Shown here: piece after piece, positions 27,019 to 35,914 of the stretch
How positions within the stretch are numbered: position 1 is the stretch's first letter
Layout of the letters: the number at the start of each line of letters is the position of its first letter
From: Mesorhizobium sp. B2-8-5
Lineage (GTDB): Bacteria; Pseudomonadota; Alphaproteobacteria; Rhizobiales; Rhizobiaceae
Assembly (NCBI RefSeq): GCF_006440675.2
Contig: NZ_CP083951.1
Location: 5,427,501 to 5,491,500 of the forward strand
Length of the DNA: 64,000 nucleotides
Direction: 5' to 3'
The notes under the pieces: model-generated
Databases searched by the model: none
Told to the model about the DNA's origin: nothing
Seen by the model: the letters and a program-made list of their open reading frames with translations, nothing else
Position numbers and translations under genes: made by a program

Positions 27019-27456
27019 TTCAATCCCCTGTCTGGCTCCCGAGAGCTGCCTCCTTTTCCCTTGGTATCCCTTTGGGGCGGGGCGCTCTTTCGATGCTTTC
27101 GAGGATGACGGCTGGCCTTGAATCCGTCGTTAAACGGCTTGCTTAATTTGAGGAAAACAAAGCTAAAACAAGAGGTAAACGCGAAAAACTGTTAAGCATG
27201 GGAATCCAGCGTTTCAGCCATTTTGCGTCAAATTCGATGAAAATTGCCGCGAGTGGAATCAAGACTTCGCTAACCACGGAAACCGAAGCGTTTTTCCGGT
27301 CCCGTTTATTTTCAGCCATCCGCGCGGCGAAAATCCTTGCAACCTTCCGTGGCGGCACCGCTTTTGTTTTGGCGGGAGCTGGATTAGCTTTACCTTTGCG
27401 TAAGGGGCAGGAAGGCGGACCGGAGCCCGCCGCAACCCCATAGGGAGGAGGACAAG
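27019..27456. other. 438-bp gap, AT-rich, no supported gene
   Basis: Short frames of about 70-80 codons cross it on both strands but lack ribosome sites and recognisable domains. It must hold the promoter of the DUF2147 gene; no clear boxes were identified. The AT-rich part is 27130-27300. Confidence 0.5.
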
Positions 27457-27798
27457 ATGTTTCGAAAGATGAGCCTGGCCCTGGCGGCCACCTTGATCAT
27501 GGCGGGCGCCGCATGGGCCGACCCGATCGAAGGCAGTTGGAAGACGCAATCCGGCGAGACGGCGACGATCGGCGGCGGCGGCTCGTTCTCCATCACGCTC
27601 AAGACCGGCAAATATGCCGGCAAGACGATCGGCTCGATGAAGGCGACTGGCGACAACAAATATGCCGGCAACATCACCGACCCGGCGAACGACAAGACCT
27701 ATTCCGGCAAGGCGACGCTCACGGGCACGACGCTCAAGATGAGCGGCTGCGTACTCGGCGGCCTGATCTGCAAGAGCCAGACCTGGCATAAGCTCTGA
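27457..27798 (+). CDS. DUF2147 family secreted protein
   Basis: 113 residues with a signal peptide (MSLALAATLIMAGAAWA) followed by the compact DUF2147 beta domain: IEGSWKTQSGETATIGGGGS, a central GKTIGSMKATGDNKYAGNIT, and the C-terminal LKMSGCVLGGLICKSQTWHK with two conserved cysteines. The function of the family is not known; the fold is lipocalin-like and periplasmic. The start has a good ribosome site (GGGAGGAGGAC). Followed by a short terminator. Confidence 0.9.
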   Translation: MFRKMSLALAATLIMAGAAWADPIEGSWKTQSGETATIGGGGSFSITLKTGKYAGKTIGSMKATGDNKYAGNITDPANDKTYSGKATLTGTTLKMSGCVLGGLICKSQTWHKL

Positions 27799-27824
27799 TC
27801 GCCAGATTCCAGATCATCCGAAAT

Positions 27825-27850
27825 GGGGCCGAACGGCCCCGTTTTCTTTT
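27825..27850 (+). terminator. Terminator after the DUF2147 gene
   Basis: GGGGCC / GGCCCC stem with GAAC loop followed by GTTTTCTTTT, 27 bp past the stop codon. Confidence 0.8.
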
Positions 27851-27996
27851 GGAGCGGCAGCGCTCCGCCGGACCGGCGCTGCGCCACCGGCACCTATTCA
27901 AGACCTCGTCAATCAATTTGAACCGCAGATGAATACCGGTCTCAGAACCGGTTCAGAGGCATTCCCGCATTCTCTCCCGCATCGAAGGAGAGAGAA

Positions 27997-28131
27997 ATGC
28001 TTGCCCGTCGCTTCACCATCGTCTGCCTGCTGATGAGCCTGTTCGGCATGTTCTTCGCCATCCTGGTGGCGGAGGCTGGCCACCCTATTCGCTCGTGGGA
28101 ACGGCCGGTGCCTGCATTGTCGGCTTCGTGA
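27997..28131 (+). CDS. Small membrane protein, possibly frameshifted
   Basis: 44 codons from ATG 27997, preceded by AAGGAGAGAGAA. It encodes one strong membrane helix (FTIVCLLMSLFGMFFAILVA) and then a tail of different character. If the frame is changed by one base near 28065-28080, the reading continues as PPYSLVGTAGACIVGFVNQF to a stop at 28148, giving a natural second membrane segment with a basic end. This suggests either a recent single-base indel that broke a two-helix small protein, or a sequencing error. No family is recognised. Confidence 0.45.
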   Translation: MLARRFTIVCLLMSLFGMFFAILVAEAGHPIRSWERPVPALSAS

Positions 28132-28196
28132 ACCAATTCAAGCGCTGAAACGACCAAGCTGGAAATCGACCAAGCTGAAAACCGGGGACCACCAAA

Positions 28197-28391
28197 ATGA
28201 ACCGCATCGCCGATAATGCAATGAAGATCCTTCGGCTGCTGCCACGGGCGACGCTCATCCTGATGCTGCTCGCCGCCCCGGTGCTGGCCGTGCCGATGAT
28301 GCGCGCCGACACCGGCAACAGGATCGAGGCACCGCTGCACAAGAACACCAGCGTAGGCTTCGTGCTGCTGATCAGCCTGCAGCGCGGATAA
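28197..28391 (+). CDS. Hypothetical small exported protein
   Basis: 64 codons with a signal-peptide-like segment (LLPRATLILMLLAAPVLAVP) and a second hydrophobic stretch at the end (VGFVLLISL). GGGGACCACC precedes the ATG. It is in the same direction as the small membrane protein gene before it. No family is recognised; it may not be a real gene. Confidence 0.3.
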   Translation: MNRIADNAMKILRLLPRATLILMLLAAPVLAVPMMRADTGNRIEAPLHKNTSVGFVLLISLQRG

Positions 28392-28589
28392 GGTGTGTCG
28401 ATATTCAGGTGAGGCCGGCCTGCGAAAGGCGGCTTCCGGTGCTCACATACCTTAAGTACGCTCCGCTCCGGCCTTCGCCGGCCGAAGCCCTCATAAATGT
28501 CTCCGTCCTATGAAGGCTACGGCCGGCGTAGGCCGGTTCTCGGAATCCACCGTTCTCGACTCGGGCCTGACCTGAATCTCGTCACACCT
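28391..28589. repeat. Repeat family C, copy 1 (about 200 bp palindrome)
   Basis: The ends are inverted: AGGTGTGTCGATATTCAGGT then GAGGCC on the left, and GGGCCTGACCTGAATCTCG then TCACACCT on the right. Inside are GGTGCTCAC and the block AAGTACGCTCCGCTCCGG. A shorter relative is at 34668-34806. It fills most of the 291-bp gap before the AMP nucleosidase gene. Confidence 0.85.
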
Positions 28590-28682
28590 TGAATCGGAGC
28601 GACAACAAAAAATCTCCAGCTGGGTCGCGGTTCCTGTCCGCTCACCCCTCCCAACCGCTCTTCCAAATCTCTATATTGAGCC

Positions 28683-30182
28683 ATGGAAAAGCGAATCTAC
28701 CCCCAAGCCATCGAATCGGTCGTCATGCCGGAGCCTTTCGGCAAGCAGAGTTTCCACGACGCAAAAAAGGCCGTCGCGGCGCTGCAGACGCTCTACGACC
28801 GCAACACCAAATTCCTGCGCGATTCCTTCGCCGCACTGGCGGCGGGCGGCGACGAGAGCAGGCGCTACCGGGCCTTCTATCCGCAGATCGGCGTCACCAC
28901 GACCTCGTTCAGCCAGGTCGACTCGCGCCAGGCCTATGGCCATATGCCGACGCCCGGGCATTTCGCCACCACGATCACCCAGCCGCAACTGTTCGAGAAC
29001 TATCTCATCGAGCAATTGAGGCTCATTATGCGCAATCACGGCGTGACGGTCACGGTGTCGGAATCGACCACGCCAATCCCGCTGCATTTCGCCTTCCTGG
29101 AAGGCACCTATGTCGACGGCGCGGCCGCCGAGCGCATCAAACGGCCGATCCGCGACCTGTTCGACGTGCCGGACCTCGACGGCACCGATGACCAGATCGC
29201 CAACGGCACATTCGAGGTGGCGTTCGGCGAGCCGCGGCCGCTGGCGCCGTTCACCGCGCAGCGCATCGATTATTCGCTGCACCGCATGACGCATTACACG
29301 GCGACCAGCCCGCAACATTTCCAGAATTTCGTGCTGTTCACCAATTACCAGTTCTACATCGACGAATTCGTGGCGCGGGCCCGCGAGTTGATGGCCAGTG
29401 GCGACAGCGGCTATGTCGAATTCATCGAACCCGGCAATGTCGTGACCCGGAACGGAGCAACAGAATCGGAAGGCACACCGCCGCAGCGCCTGCCGCAGAT
29501 GCCGGCCTACCATCTGAAGAAGCCCGGCCATGGCGGCATCACCATGGTCAATATCGGCGTCGGCCCATCCAACGCCAAGACCATCACCGACCATATCGCG
29601 GTGCTGAGGCCGCATGCGTGGGTCATGCTCGGCCATTGCGCCGGCCTGCGCAACACGCAGGCGCTGGGCGACTATGTGCTGGCGCATGCCTATGTGCGCG
29701 AGGACCATGTGCTCGACGACGACCTGCCGGTCTGGGTGCCGATCCCGCCCTTGGCCGAAATCCAGGTGGCGCTGCAGGAAGCGGTCGCCGAGGTGACCGG
29801 TTTGTCGGGCTACGACCTCAAGCGCATCATGCGCACCGGCACCGTCGCCACCATCGACAACCGCAACTGGGAGCTGCGGGACCAGCGCGGGCCGGTGCAG
29901 CGCCTGTCGCAGTCGCGCGCCATCGCGCTCGACATGGAATCGGCCACCATCGCCGCCAACGGCTTCCGCTTCCGCGTGCCTTACGGGACGCTGCTGTGCG
30001 TCTCCGACAAGCCGCTGCATGGCGAACTGAAGCTGCCCGGCATGGCGACCGAGTTCTACAAGCGGCAGGTGGCGCAGCATCTCACCATCGGCATCAAGGC
30101 GATGGAGAAACTGGCCGAGATGCCGATGGAGCGGTTGCATTCGCGCAAGCTGAGAAGCTTTTCCGAGACGGCGTTCCAGTAA
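28683..30182 (+). CDS. amn: AMP nucleosidase
   Basis: 499 residues, the usual length. The enzyme splits AMP into adenine and ribose 5-phosphate and controls the adenylate pool. The N-terminal AMP-nucleosidase regulatory domain (about 1-180, with VDSRQAYGHMPTPGHFATTI) is followed by a nucleoside-phosphorylase-like catalytic domain with INIGVGPSNAKTITDHIAVL-type text (MVNIGVGPSNAKTITDH), HAWVMLGHCAGLRNTQALGD and QSRAIALDMESATIAANGFR, the last holding the substrate-binding Met-Glu pair. It is monocistronic by appearance, with a 97-bp gap to the next gene. Confidence 0.95.
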   Translation: MEKRIYPQAIESVVMPEPFGKQSFHDAKKAVAALQTLYDRNTKFLRDSFAALAAGGDESRRYRAFYPQIGVTTTSFSQVDSRQAYGHMPTPGHFATTITQPQLFENYLIEQLRLIMRNHGVTVTVSESTTPIPLHFAFLEGTYVDGAAAERIKRPIRDLFDVPDLDGTDDQIANGTFEVAFGEPRPLAPFTAQRIDYSLHRMTHYTATSPQHFQNFVLFTNYQFYIDEFVARARELMASGDSGYVEFIEPGNVVTRNGATESEGTPPQRLPQMPAYHLKKPGHGGITMVNIGVGPSNAKTITDHIAVLRPHAWVMLGHCAGLRNTQALGDYVLAHAYVREDHVLDDDLPVWVPIPPLAEIQVALQEAVAEVTGLSGYDLKRIMRTGTVATIDNRNWELRDQRGPVQRLSQSRAIALDMESATIAANGFRFRVPYGTLLCVSDKPLHGELKLPGMATEFYKRQVAQHLTIGIKAMEKLAEMPMERLHSRKLRSFSETAFQ

Positions 30183-30270
30183 TCGCCAACTTTTGACCCG
30201 CGAGGCAATTCGTCGTCTTGCCCGGGCCGCAATTTGGCCGATAAGCGGTCCGAACGGATAGCCGGAGCGG

Positions 30271-31317
30271 TTGGAGCAAATGACAACGGGCGGCGCGCGC
30301 TTGAGCATGATGGCTCAGCTGACATTCCTGGCGATTATGGCATGCTCGGCCGCGCTGCTGGCCGGATTCTTCGGCGCGCTGCATCCGGCCTTCGATTCCT
30401 TCTCGCATTTCCGCATGCATCTGAGCGTGCTGACGGCCTTGCTCGCGCTGGCGCTGCTTGCCGGCCCCTACCGGCTGCAGGCGGTCGCGGCGCTGGTCTT
30501 CGCCATCGCCTGCTTCGCCACGACGACGAACGCGCTGCCAAGATTGTCGACGCAGCAGGCGGTCGCAAAGCCGGCCGACGGGATCGTCTATAGCCTGCTG
30601 CAGATAAACCTGCGCTTCAACAATCCGACGCCGAAGAAGGTGTTGTCGCTGATCGGCCGGACCAATCCGGACGTCATCACGCTCGACGAAGTGTCCGGGA
30701 TGTGGGCCACGGAGATCGGCTATATTGCCAGCGCCTATCCCTATCGGATCCTTTGCGACTATCCCAACGGCATATTCGGCGTCGCGTTGCTTTCGCGCCG
30801 TCCCTTCGCCGCCGGCACCGCGCCGCGTTGCGAGCCGCGCGGCGCGATGGCGACCGCCACGATCGATTTCGGCGGCATTCCGGTCAACGTCGCCGCGATC
30901 CATCTCAGCTGGCCGTGGCCGAAGGAGCAATACTGGCAGATCGGCGAACTGGCGGAACCGCTGGCCAGGCTCGGCGAGACCGCCATCATGGCCGGCGACT
31001 GCAACGCCGTGCCGTGGAGCGCGGCGGTGCGGCGGGTGGCGCGGCTTAGCGGCATGACGCTGATGCCGTCGGCCGGACCGACCTGGATCCACCGGACGTT
31101 GCCCGACGTCCTGCGCCGCTATGCGGGCCTGCCGATCGACCAGGTTTTCAGCAAGGGCGGGGTGACGATCCTGTCGTCGGTCCGAATGGAGGACACCGGC
31201 TCCGACCATCTGCCTGTGCTGGTCGAATTCACCCTGCGGTCCGACAGCAACGCGCCCGAGGACGAGCACAAGTCGGCGCTGGCGGCGAATGGCGCACCGG
31301 ACGAGCCGCGCAGCTGA
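30271..31317 (+). CDS. Endonuclease/exonuclease/phosphatase (EEP) family protein, membrane anchored
   Basis: Up to 348 residues. Two membrane helices at the N terminus (LTFLAIMACSAALLAGFF and LSVLTALLALALLAG) precede an EEP catalytic domain with INLRFNNPTPKKV, NPDVITLDEVSG (metal-binding Glu), MAGDCNAVPWS and GSDHLPVLVEF (catalytic Asp-His). Such proteins are metal-dependent phosphodiesterases acting outside the cytoplasm on nucleic acids or lipids. The start could be TTG 30271, ATG 30280 or ATG 30307; all keep the first helix. Confidence 0.85.
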   Translation: MEQMTTGGARLSMMAQLTFLAIMACSAALLAGFFGALHPAFDSFSHFRMHLSVLTALLALALLAGPYRLQAVAALVFAIACFATTTNALPRLSTQQAVAKPADGIVYSLLQINLRFNNPTPKKVLSLIGRTNPDVITLDEVSGMWATEIGYIASAYPYRILCDYPNGIFGVALLSRRPFAAGTAPRCEPRGAMATATIDFGGIPVNVAAIHLSWPWPKEQYWQIGELAEPLARLGETAIMAGDCNAVPWSAAVRRVARLSGMTLMPSAGPTWIHRTLPDVLRRYAGLPIDQVFSKGGVTILSSVRMEDTGSDHLPVLVEFTLRSDSNAPEDEHKSALAANGAPDEPRS

Positions 31318-31347
31318 CGCCCTCCTGATACGCGAACGGACTGAAGT

Positions 31348-31944
31348 TCAGTTCTTCCCCATCAACGCGTCGACCAGTTGCTCGACATGGCCGCCGTCGC
31401 GGTGCTCGCGCGCGTCGAAGGCATTCTGCCTGGCCTCGTAGTCGGCATAGATCGTGTCGATGCGGCGCCTGGCGTCCCAGCGAAGACCGGTGCAGAACCA
31501 GTTGTCTTGCCGCTCGAGCCCGGCGAGCGCCGTCTCGGTCGCCCGCATCATCTGCTTGGCGATGCGGCCATGGGTATGCTCGTGCTGGCGCACGCCGGCC
31601 ATGAAGCGATCCCAGCGCCTGCGCAGGACCGGACCGGACGGGGACATGCGGCGCGGAAACGTGTAGGTGATGTCGATCGTGCCGTTGGCCTGCCGCAGCC
31701 GGCAGATGCCATTGTCGCGCGTCACATCGAGCTTCCAATGCACAGCGTAGCCGGTCTCGGCGATGGCGCGCGTGGCATGGCCGTGCCTCGGCCCGAGGCC
31801 GTCCATCGCCTCGATCAGTTCCGCGCCGGTCTTGCCGGCGACGTCGTAGGTGCGCACATGCACGGTCAGCCTGGTGCCGGCGGAGGCGGCCCCGGACAAA
31901 AGCACGCCGGCAGCAGCTAATATCGCCAGGCTGATGCGCCGCAT
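31348..31944 (-). CDS. DUF922 predicted secreted zinc protease
   Basis: 198 residues from ATG 31944. Signal peptide RRISLAILAAAGVLLSGAAS, then a domain containing VRQHEHTHGRIAKQM, in which HEHTH matches the HExxH zinc-binding pattern that gives DUF922 its prediction as a protease. Conserved WCxG-like text (NWFCTGLRWDA) follows. The substrate is unknown and no activity has been shown for this copy. It is convergent with the EEP gene. Confidence 0.82.
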   Translation of the reverse strand: MRRISLAILAAAGVLLSGAASAGTRLTVHVRTYDVAGKTGAELIEAMDGLGPRHGHATRAIAETGYAVHWKLDVTRDNGICRLRQANGTIDITYTFPRRMSPSGPVLRRRWDRFMAGVRQHEHTHGRIAKQMMRATETALAGLERQDNWFCTGLRWDARRRIDTIYADYEARQNAFDAREHRDGGHVEQLVDALMGKN

Positions 31945-32095
31945 GTCCGCCTCCTTGTTCGGGGCGAAGCAGACCACACTCGGCGCGCGGCTTCAACGGC
32001 CTTGGCCGATAAGGCGCGGATCACACATGCGCCGGTAGACCGGGCCCTCGCCGGCTTTCTCTTTGGCGGCGGTCGAGACGGCCCGGTCGGGGCGA

Positions 32096-33775
32096 TCACA
32101 TCCCCTGATAAACCGGGCCCTCGCCGCCTTGTGGCGGCACCCAGTTGATGTTCTGGTTCGGATCCTTGATGTCGCAGGTCTTGCAGTGCACGCAGTTCTG
32201 CCCGTTGATGACGAAGAGCACGTCCTTGGCCGCCGGATCGGCGGCGGCGTTGCCGTCCTTGTCCACCCATTCATAGACGCCGGCCGGGCAGTAGCGGGTC
32301 GAGGGACCGGCGAAGACATCGTGCTCTGAACGCTGCTGCAGCGCCATGTCGGCGACGATCAGATGGGTCGGCTCGTTCTCCTCGTGGTTGGTGTTGGAAA
32401 GAAACACCGAGGAGAGCCGGTCGAAGGTCAGCACGCCATCCGGCTTCGGATAGGCGATCTTCTGATGCTTGGAGGCCGGCTCGAGCGTCGCATAGTCGGC
32501 CTTGCCATGCTTCATGGTTCCGAAGGGCGAAAAGCCGAACAGCGTGTTCAGCCACATGTCGAGACCGCCGATGCCGACGCCGACAATGGTGCCGAAGCGC
32601 GACCAGAGCGGCTTGACGTTGCGGACCTTCTTCAGGTCCTTGCCGATATCGGTGCCGCGCCAGGCTTCCTCATAGGAAGCGAGCTCGTCATTGGCACGGC
32701 CTCCGGCAATCGCCTCGGCCACATGCTCGGCCGCCAGCATGCCCGAGAGCACCGCGTTGTGCGAACCCTTGATGCGCGGCACGTTGACGAAGCCGGCAGC
32801 ACAGCCCATCAGCACGCCGCCCGGGAAGGACAGCTTCGGCACGGACTGCCAGCCGCCCTCGGTGATGGCGCGCGCGCCATAGCCGATGCGCTTGGCGCCC
32901 TGGAAGGTGCCGGCGATCGCCGGATGTGTCTTGAAGCGCTGGAACTCGTCGAAGGGTGAGAGATAGGGGTTCTTGTAGTTCAGGTGGACGACGAAGCCGA
33001 CCGCCACCTGGTTGTCCTCGAGATGGTAGAGGAAGGACCCACCGCCGGTCTTCATGTCGAGCGGCCAGCCGAAGGAATGCTGCACAAGACCCGGCTTGTG
33101 GTTCTCGGGCTTGACCTGCCAGAGCTCCTTGAGGCCGATGCCGAACTTGCCCGGCTCGCGGCCGTCGGCAAGCCGGTATTTGGCGATAAGCTGCTTGGAC
33201 AGCGAGCCGCGCGCGCCTTCGCCGATCAGCACGTATTTGCCTATCAGCGCCATGCCGGGCGCGTAAGCCGGGCCGTGCGTGCCGTCCTTCTCGACGCCCA
33301 TGTCGCCGGTGATGACGCCGGTGACGGCGCCGGCGTCGTTGTAGACGAGGCTTGCCGCGGCGAAGCCCGGATAGATCTCGACGCCCAGCGCCTCGGCCTT
33401 GGTCGCCAGCCAGCGACAGACATTGCCCAGCGAGACGATGTAATTGCCGTGGTTGTTCATCAGCGGCGGCATCAGGAAGTTGGGCAGGCGGAACGAGCCG
33501 GCAGGGCCAAGCACCAGGAAATGGTCCGCGGTCACAGGCGTCTTGAACGGATGATCGCCCTCCTCGCGCCAGCCGGGCAGCAGGCGGTCGATGCCGATCG
33601 GATCGACGACCGCACCCGACAGGATATGGGCGCCGACCTCGCCGCCCTTCTCCAGGACGACGACGGAAAGGTCCGGATTGAGCTGCTTCAGACGGATCGC
33701 GGCGGCAAGGCCGGCGGGACCCGCACCGACGATCACCACGTCGAATTCCATGCTCTCGCGTTCGATTTCGCTCAT
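32096..33775 (-). CDS. Electron-transfer flavoprotein:ubiquinone oxidoreductase (ETF-QO)
   Basis: 559 residues from ATG 33775. Inner-membrane-associated enzyme that passes electrons from ETF to ubiquinone. FAD site VVIVGAGPAGLAAAIRLKQL at the N terminus, membrane/quinone loop in the middle, and a C-terminal ferredoxin-like [4Fe-4S] site with CPAGVYEW and NCVHCKTCDIKDPNQNINWV. In this window it is the natural sink for electrons from isovaleryl-CoA dehydrogenase and from the dimethylglycine-dehydrogenase-like protein at 60552. The open frame reaches 33829, but the ATG at 33775 matches the usual N terminus. Confidence 0.95.
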   Translation of the reverse strand: MSEIERESMEFDVVIVGAGPAGLAAAIRLKQLNPDLSVVVLEKGGEVGAHILSGAVVDPIGIDRLLPGWREEGDHPFKTPVTADHFLVLGPAGSFRLPNFLMPPLMNNHGNYIVSLGNVCRWLATKAEALGVEIYPGFAAASLVYNDAGAVTGVITGDMGVEKDGTHGPAYAPGMALIGKYVLIGEGARGSLSKQLIAKYRLADGREPGKFGIGLKELWQVKPENHKPGLVQHSFGWPLDMKTGGGSFLYHLEDNQVAVGFVVHLNYKNPYLSPFDEFQRFKTHPAIAGTFQGAKRIGYGARAITEGGWQSVPKLSFPGGVLMGCAAGFVNVPRIKGSHNAVLSGMLAAEHVAEAIAGGRANDELASYEEAWRGTDIGKDLKKVRNVKPLWSRFGTIVGVGIGGLDMWLNTLFGFSPFGTMKHGKADYATLEPASKHQKIAYPKPDGVLTFDRLSSVFLSNTNHEENEPTHLIVADMALQQRSEHDVFAGPSTRYCPAGVYEWVDKDGNAAADPAAKDVLFVINGQNCVHCKTCDIKDPNQNINWVPPQGGEGPVYQGM

Positions 33776-34026
33776 CGGCCCCTCACTGGCTCGCCATGTT
33801 TTCGCATTGTGCTGGCTCACGCGCTGCATAGCGCATCAATTCGCGACGCGAAACCGGCGCTGACGTGACAACGCCGATTTCGACAAAAAGTCGCGGTTTT
33901 GCCTACGAAACGGTCGCCGCGCAGGCCATGGCCAAGCATAGGCCAGCGCCAATCGGATGGAAGGCCAGGCCGCGTCCGCATGTTTTTAATTGTTCGACGG
34001 CTTGGTTATCGGCAATACTTCGCACC

Positions 34027-34665
34027 ATGCGCAGTCCAGAGCCAGCCGGCTTTCCATCGAAGCGCTTACTCTTCACGCCAGGCATGGCCTGGCGCGCGGT
34101 TCTTCCACTCCTCTTTTTGTCCGTGCCGGCGGAGGCCGATCCGGTGAAGGTCTGGGCCACCGGCGCCTATTCCTTCTCCGACGAACTGGGCGGCTTCCGC
34201 ATCACGGGTGCTTCCGGCATCGGCACCAAGGAAGACCCGCTGATCATCAGGGAGGAACTGAACACGGCGACGCCGGTGACGCTGACGATCCGCGCGACCA
34301 AGCCGATCGAGCCATTCGGCAAGGCAGGCCAGGTCGCCAACGGCGTGATGTATATGCGCATCGACGTGCTCAACAACAGCGCCCTGCCCTGGGTGGAATT
34401 CCAGTTCGAGCTGCAGGAAATCCTCGACCAGCCAAGCGTGTTCGGCGACGGCCTTTCCTTCGACCAGCGCAACAAGACGCCCGACAACATCTGGTCGAGC
34501 AATTTCGCCGATTTCGACCGCCGGTTCGAACCCTATGACCAGCTGCTGTTCAAGAACGGCAAGGTCGACCCGCTGAAGGCGGCGACCTTCGACTTCCTGA
34601 TCACCGACTACACGCCGCGCTGGACGTTTTACATCGTGCAGGATCCGCGGATACCGACTGGGTGA
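34027..34665 (+). CDS. Hypothetical secreted protein
   Basis: 212 residues from ATG 34027; the frame is open further upstream to 33865. A hydrophobic signal segment (MAWRAVLPLLFLSVPAEA) precedes a mature part rich in beta structure with DPLIIREELNTATPVTLTIR and VLNNSALPWVEFQFELQEIL. No cysteines, repeats or catalytic motifs stand out. I do not recognise the family; it looks like a periplasmic protein conserved in Rhizobiales. The 3' end runs up against repeat family C, copy 2. Confidence 0.7.
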   Translation: MRSPEPAGFPSKRLLFTPGMAWRAVLPLLFLSVPAEADPVKVWATGAYSFSDELGGFRITGASGIGTKEDPLIIREELNTATPVTLTIRATKPIEPFGKAGQVANGVMYMRIDVLNNSALPWVEFQFELQEILDQPSVFGDGLSFDQRNKTPDNIWSSNFADFDRRFEPYDQLLFKNGKVDPLKAATFDFLITDYTPRWTFYIVQDPRIPTG

Positions 34666-34667
34666 AA

Positions 34668-34806
34668 GCATATCGATATTCAGGTCAGGCCGGCCTGCAA
34701 ATGGCGGTTTCCTGCGCTTCCGGTGCTCACGTACGAAAAGTACGCTCCGCTCCGGTTCTCGGAAACCACCATTTTCGACTCGGCCTGACCTGAATCTCGA
34801 CATGCT
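34668..34806. repeat. Repeat family C, copy 2 (139 bp)
   Basis: Inverted ends AGCATATCGATATTCAGGTC then AGGCCG, and CGGCCTGACCTGAATCTCG then ACATGCT; internal GGTGCTCACGTACGAAAAGT then ACGCTCCGCTCCGG. Shares ends and core with 28391-28589 but is shorter in the middle. Confidence 0.88.
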
Positions 34807-34867
34807 CCAATACAGGCGAGCGTGGCTTAACCTTGCAAATCGGCGCCGCGCGGACGATGGTGGCGCC

Positions 34868-35800
34868 ATGACTGCCGCCTCCCCCAGCACACCAGCCGAG
34901 ATCGCCGAACTGCTCGCCTTTTATGCCAGCGCCGGCGTTGACGAGGCGCTTGAAGACGCGCCGGTCAATCGGTTTGCCGAAGCGGCGGCGAAGTCGGTCG
35001 AACGCAGGGCTGCCGAGCGGACGCCAGCCGCGCCGCGTCGCGAGGCCGCGCCCGAGACCCGAACGGCATCCGGGAAGGGTCCGGAGCGGCCCCAGGCGCC
35101 CGAGCCACCAACGCCATCATCCGGCCTCGACGCGCGCAATATTCCGAACGCTCCGGCGCGCATGCCGGCCGCCACCGTTCCCGACGAGGCGCAGGCGCTG
35201 CTTGCCCGGCAACTGGCCGCAAGCGCCTCGACGCTCGAGGAACTGCGCCAGCACATGGCCGGCTTCGACGGCTGTAATCTCAAATTCACCGCCAAGAACC
35301 TCGTCTTCGCCGACGGCAATCCGAAAGCCGAGCTGATGCTGGTCGGCGAGGCGCCGGGCCGAGATGAGGACCTCGAAGGTCTGCCCTTTGTCGGCCGCTC
35401 CGGCCGGCTGCTCGACCGTATGCTCGCCGCTATCGGCCTCGACCGCAACTCGGCATATATCGCCAACGTCATTCCGTGGCGGCCGCCGGGCAACCGCACG
35501 CCGACACCGCACGAGACCGAAATCTGCCGGCCGTTCATCGAAAGGCAGATAGAACTGGTCAATCCCAAGGTGCTGGTCAATCTCGGCGGTCCGTCGGCCA
35601 AGACGCTGCTCAATACGACCGAGGGCATCCTGCGCCTGCGCGGCAACTGGCGGGTGCACACGACGGCGTCGGGCATAGCCATTCCGGCGATGCCGACGCT
35701 GCATCCGGCGTATCTGTTGAGAACGCCGGCGCACAAGAAGCTGGCCTGGCGGGATTTTCTCGAGGTCAAGGCGAAGTTGCGGGGGTTGGCGATTGGCTAA
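34868..35800 (+). CDS. Uracil-DNA glycosylase, family 4 (iron-sulfur type)
   Basis: 310 residues from ATG 34868. An N-terminal proline- and alanine-rich region of about 110 residues precedes the UDG domain: ELRQHMAGFDGCNLKFTAKN, LMLVGEAPGRDEDLEGLPFV and a C-terminal MPTLHPAYLLRTPAHKK with the H-P-A-Y-L-L motif. Family 4 enzymes carry a [4Fe-4S] cluster; here the N-terminal cluster motif shows a single cysteine (GCNLKFTA), so cluster binding should not be taken for granted. Function: removal of uracil from DNA. Confidence 0.88.
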   Translation: MTAASPSTPAEIAELLAFYASAGVDEALEDAPVNRFAEAAAKSVERRAAERTPAAPRREAAPETRTASGKGPERPQAPEPPTPSSGLDARNIPNAPARMPAATVPDEAQALLARQLAASASTLEELRQHMAGFDGCNLKFTAKNLVFADGNPKAELMLVGEAPGRDEDLEGLPFVGRSGRLLDRMLAAIGLDRNSAYIANVIPWRPPGNRTPTPHETEICRPFIERQIELVNPKVLVNLGGPSAKTLLNTTEGILRLRGNWRVHTTASGIAIPAMPTLHPAYLLRTPAHKKLAWRDFLEVKAKLRGLAIG

Positions 35801-35850
35801 TCTCCCCTTGTGGGGGAGATCGGACGTCGCCTCGGGCTTCGCCAATCTCC
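35801..35850. repeat. Repeat family D, partial copy
   Basis: TCTCCCCTTGTGGGGGAGAT, then CGGACGTCGCCTCGGGCTTC and GCCAATCTCC, the same text as the spacer of the element at 22965-23124, but without the 32-bp arms. Confidence 0.75.
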
Positions 35851-35914
35851 AAGACGGCAACCATAACCTCCCCGGTAATTGAAACGCTCCGCCCGCCGCC
35901 CTACTCATTCTCCC

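Noticed and set aside
27143..27443. Possible small genes upstream of the DUF2147 gene
   Set aside because: Frames on both strands overlap each other, lack ribosome sites and show no domain or signal peptide pattern.
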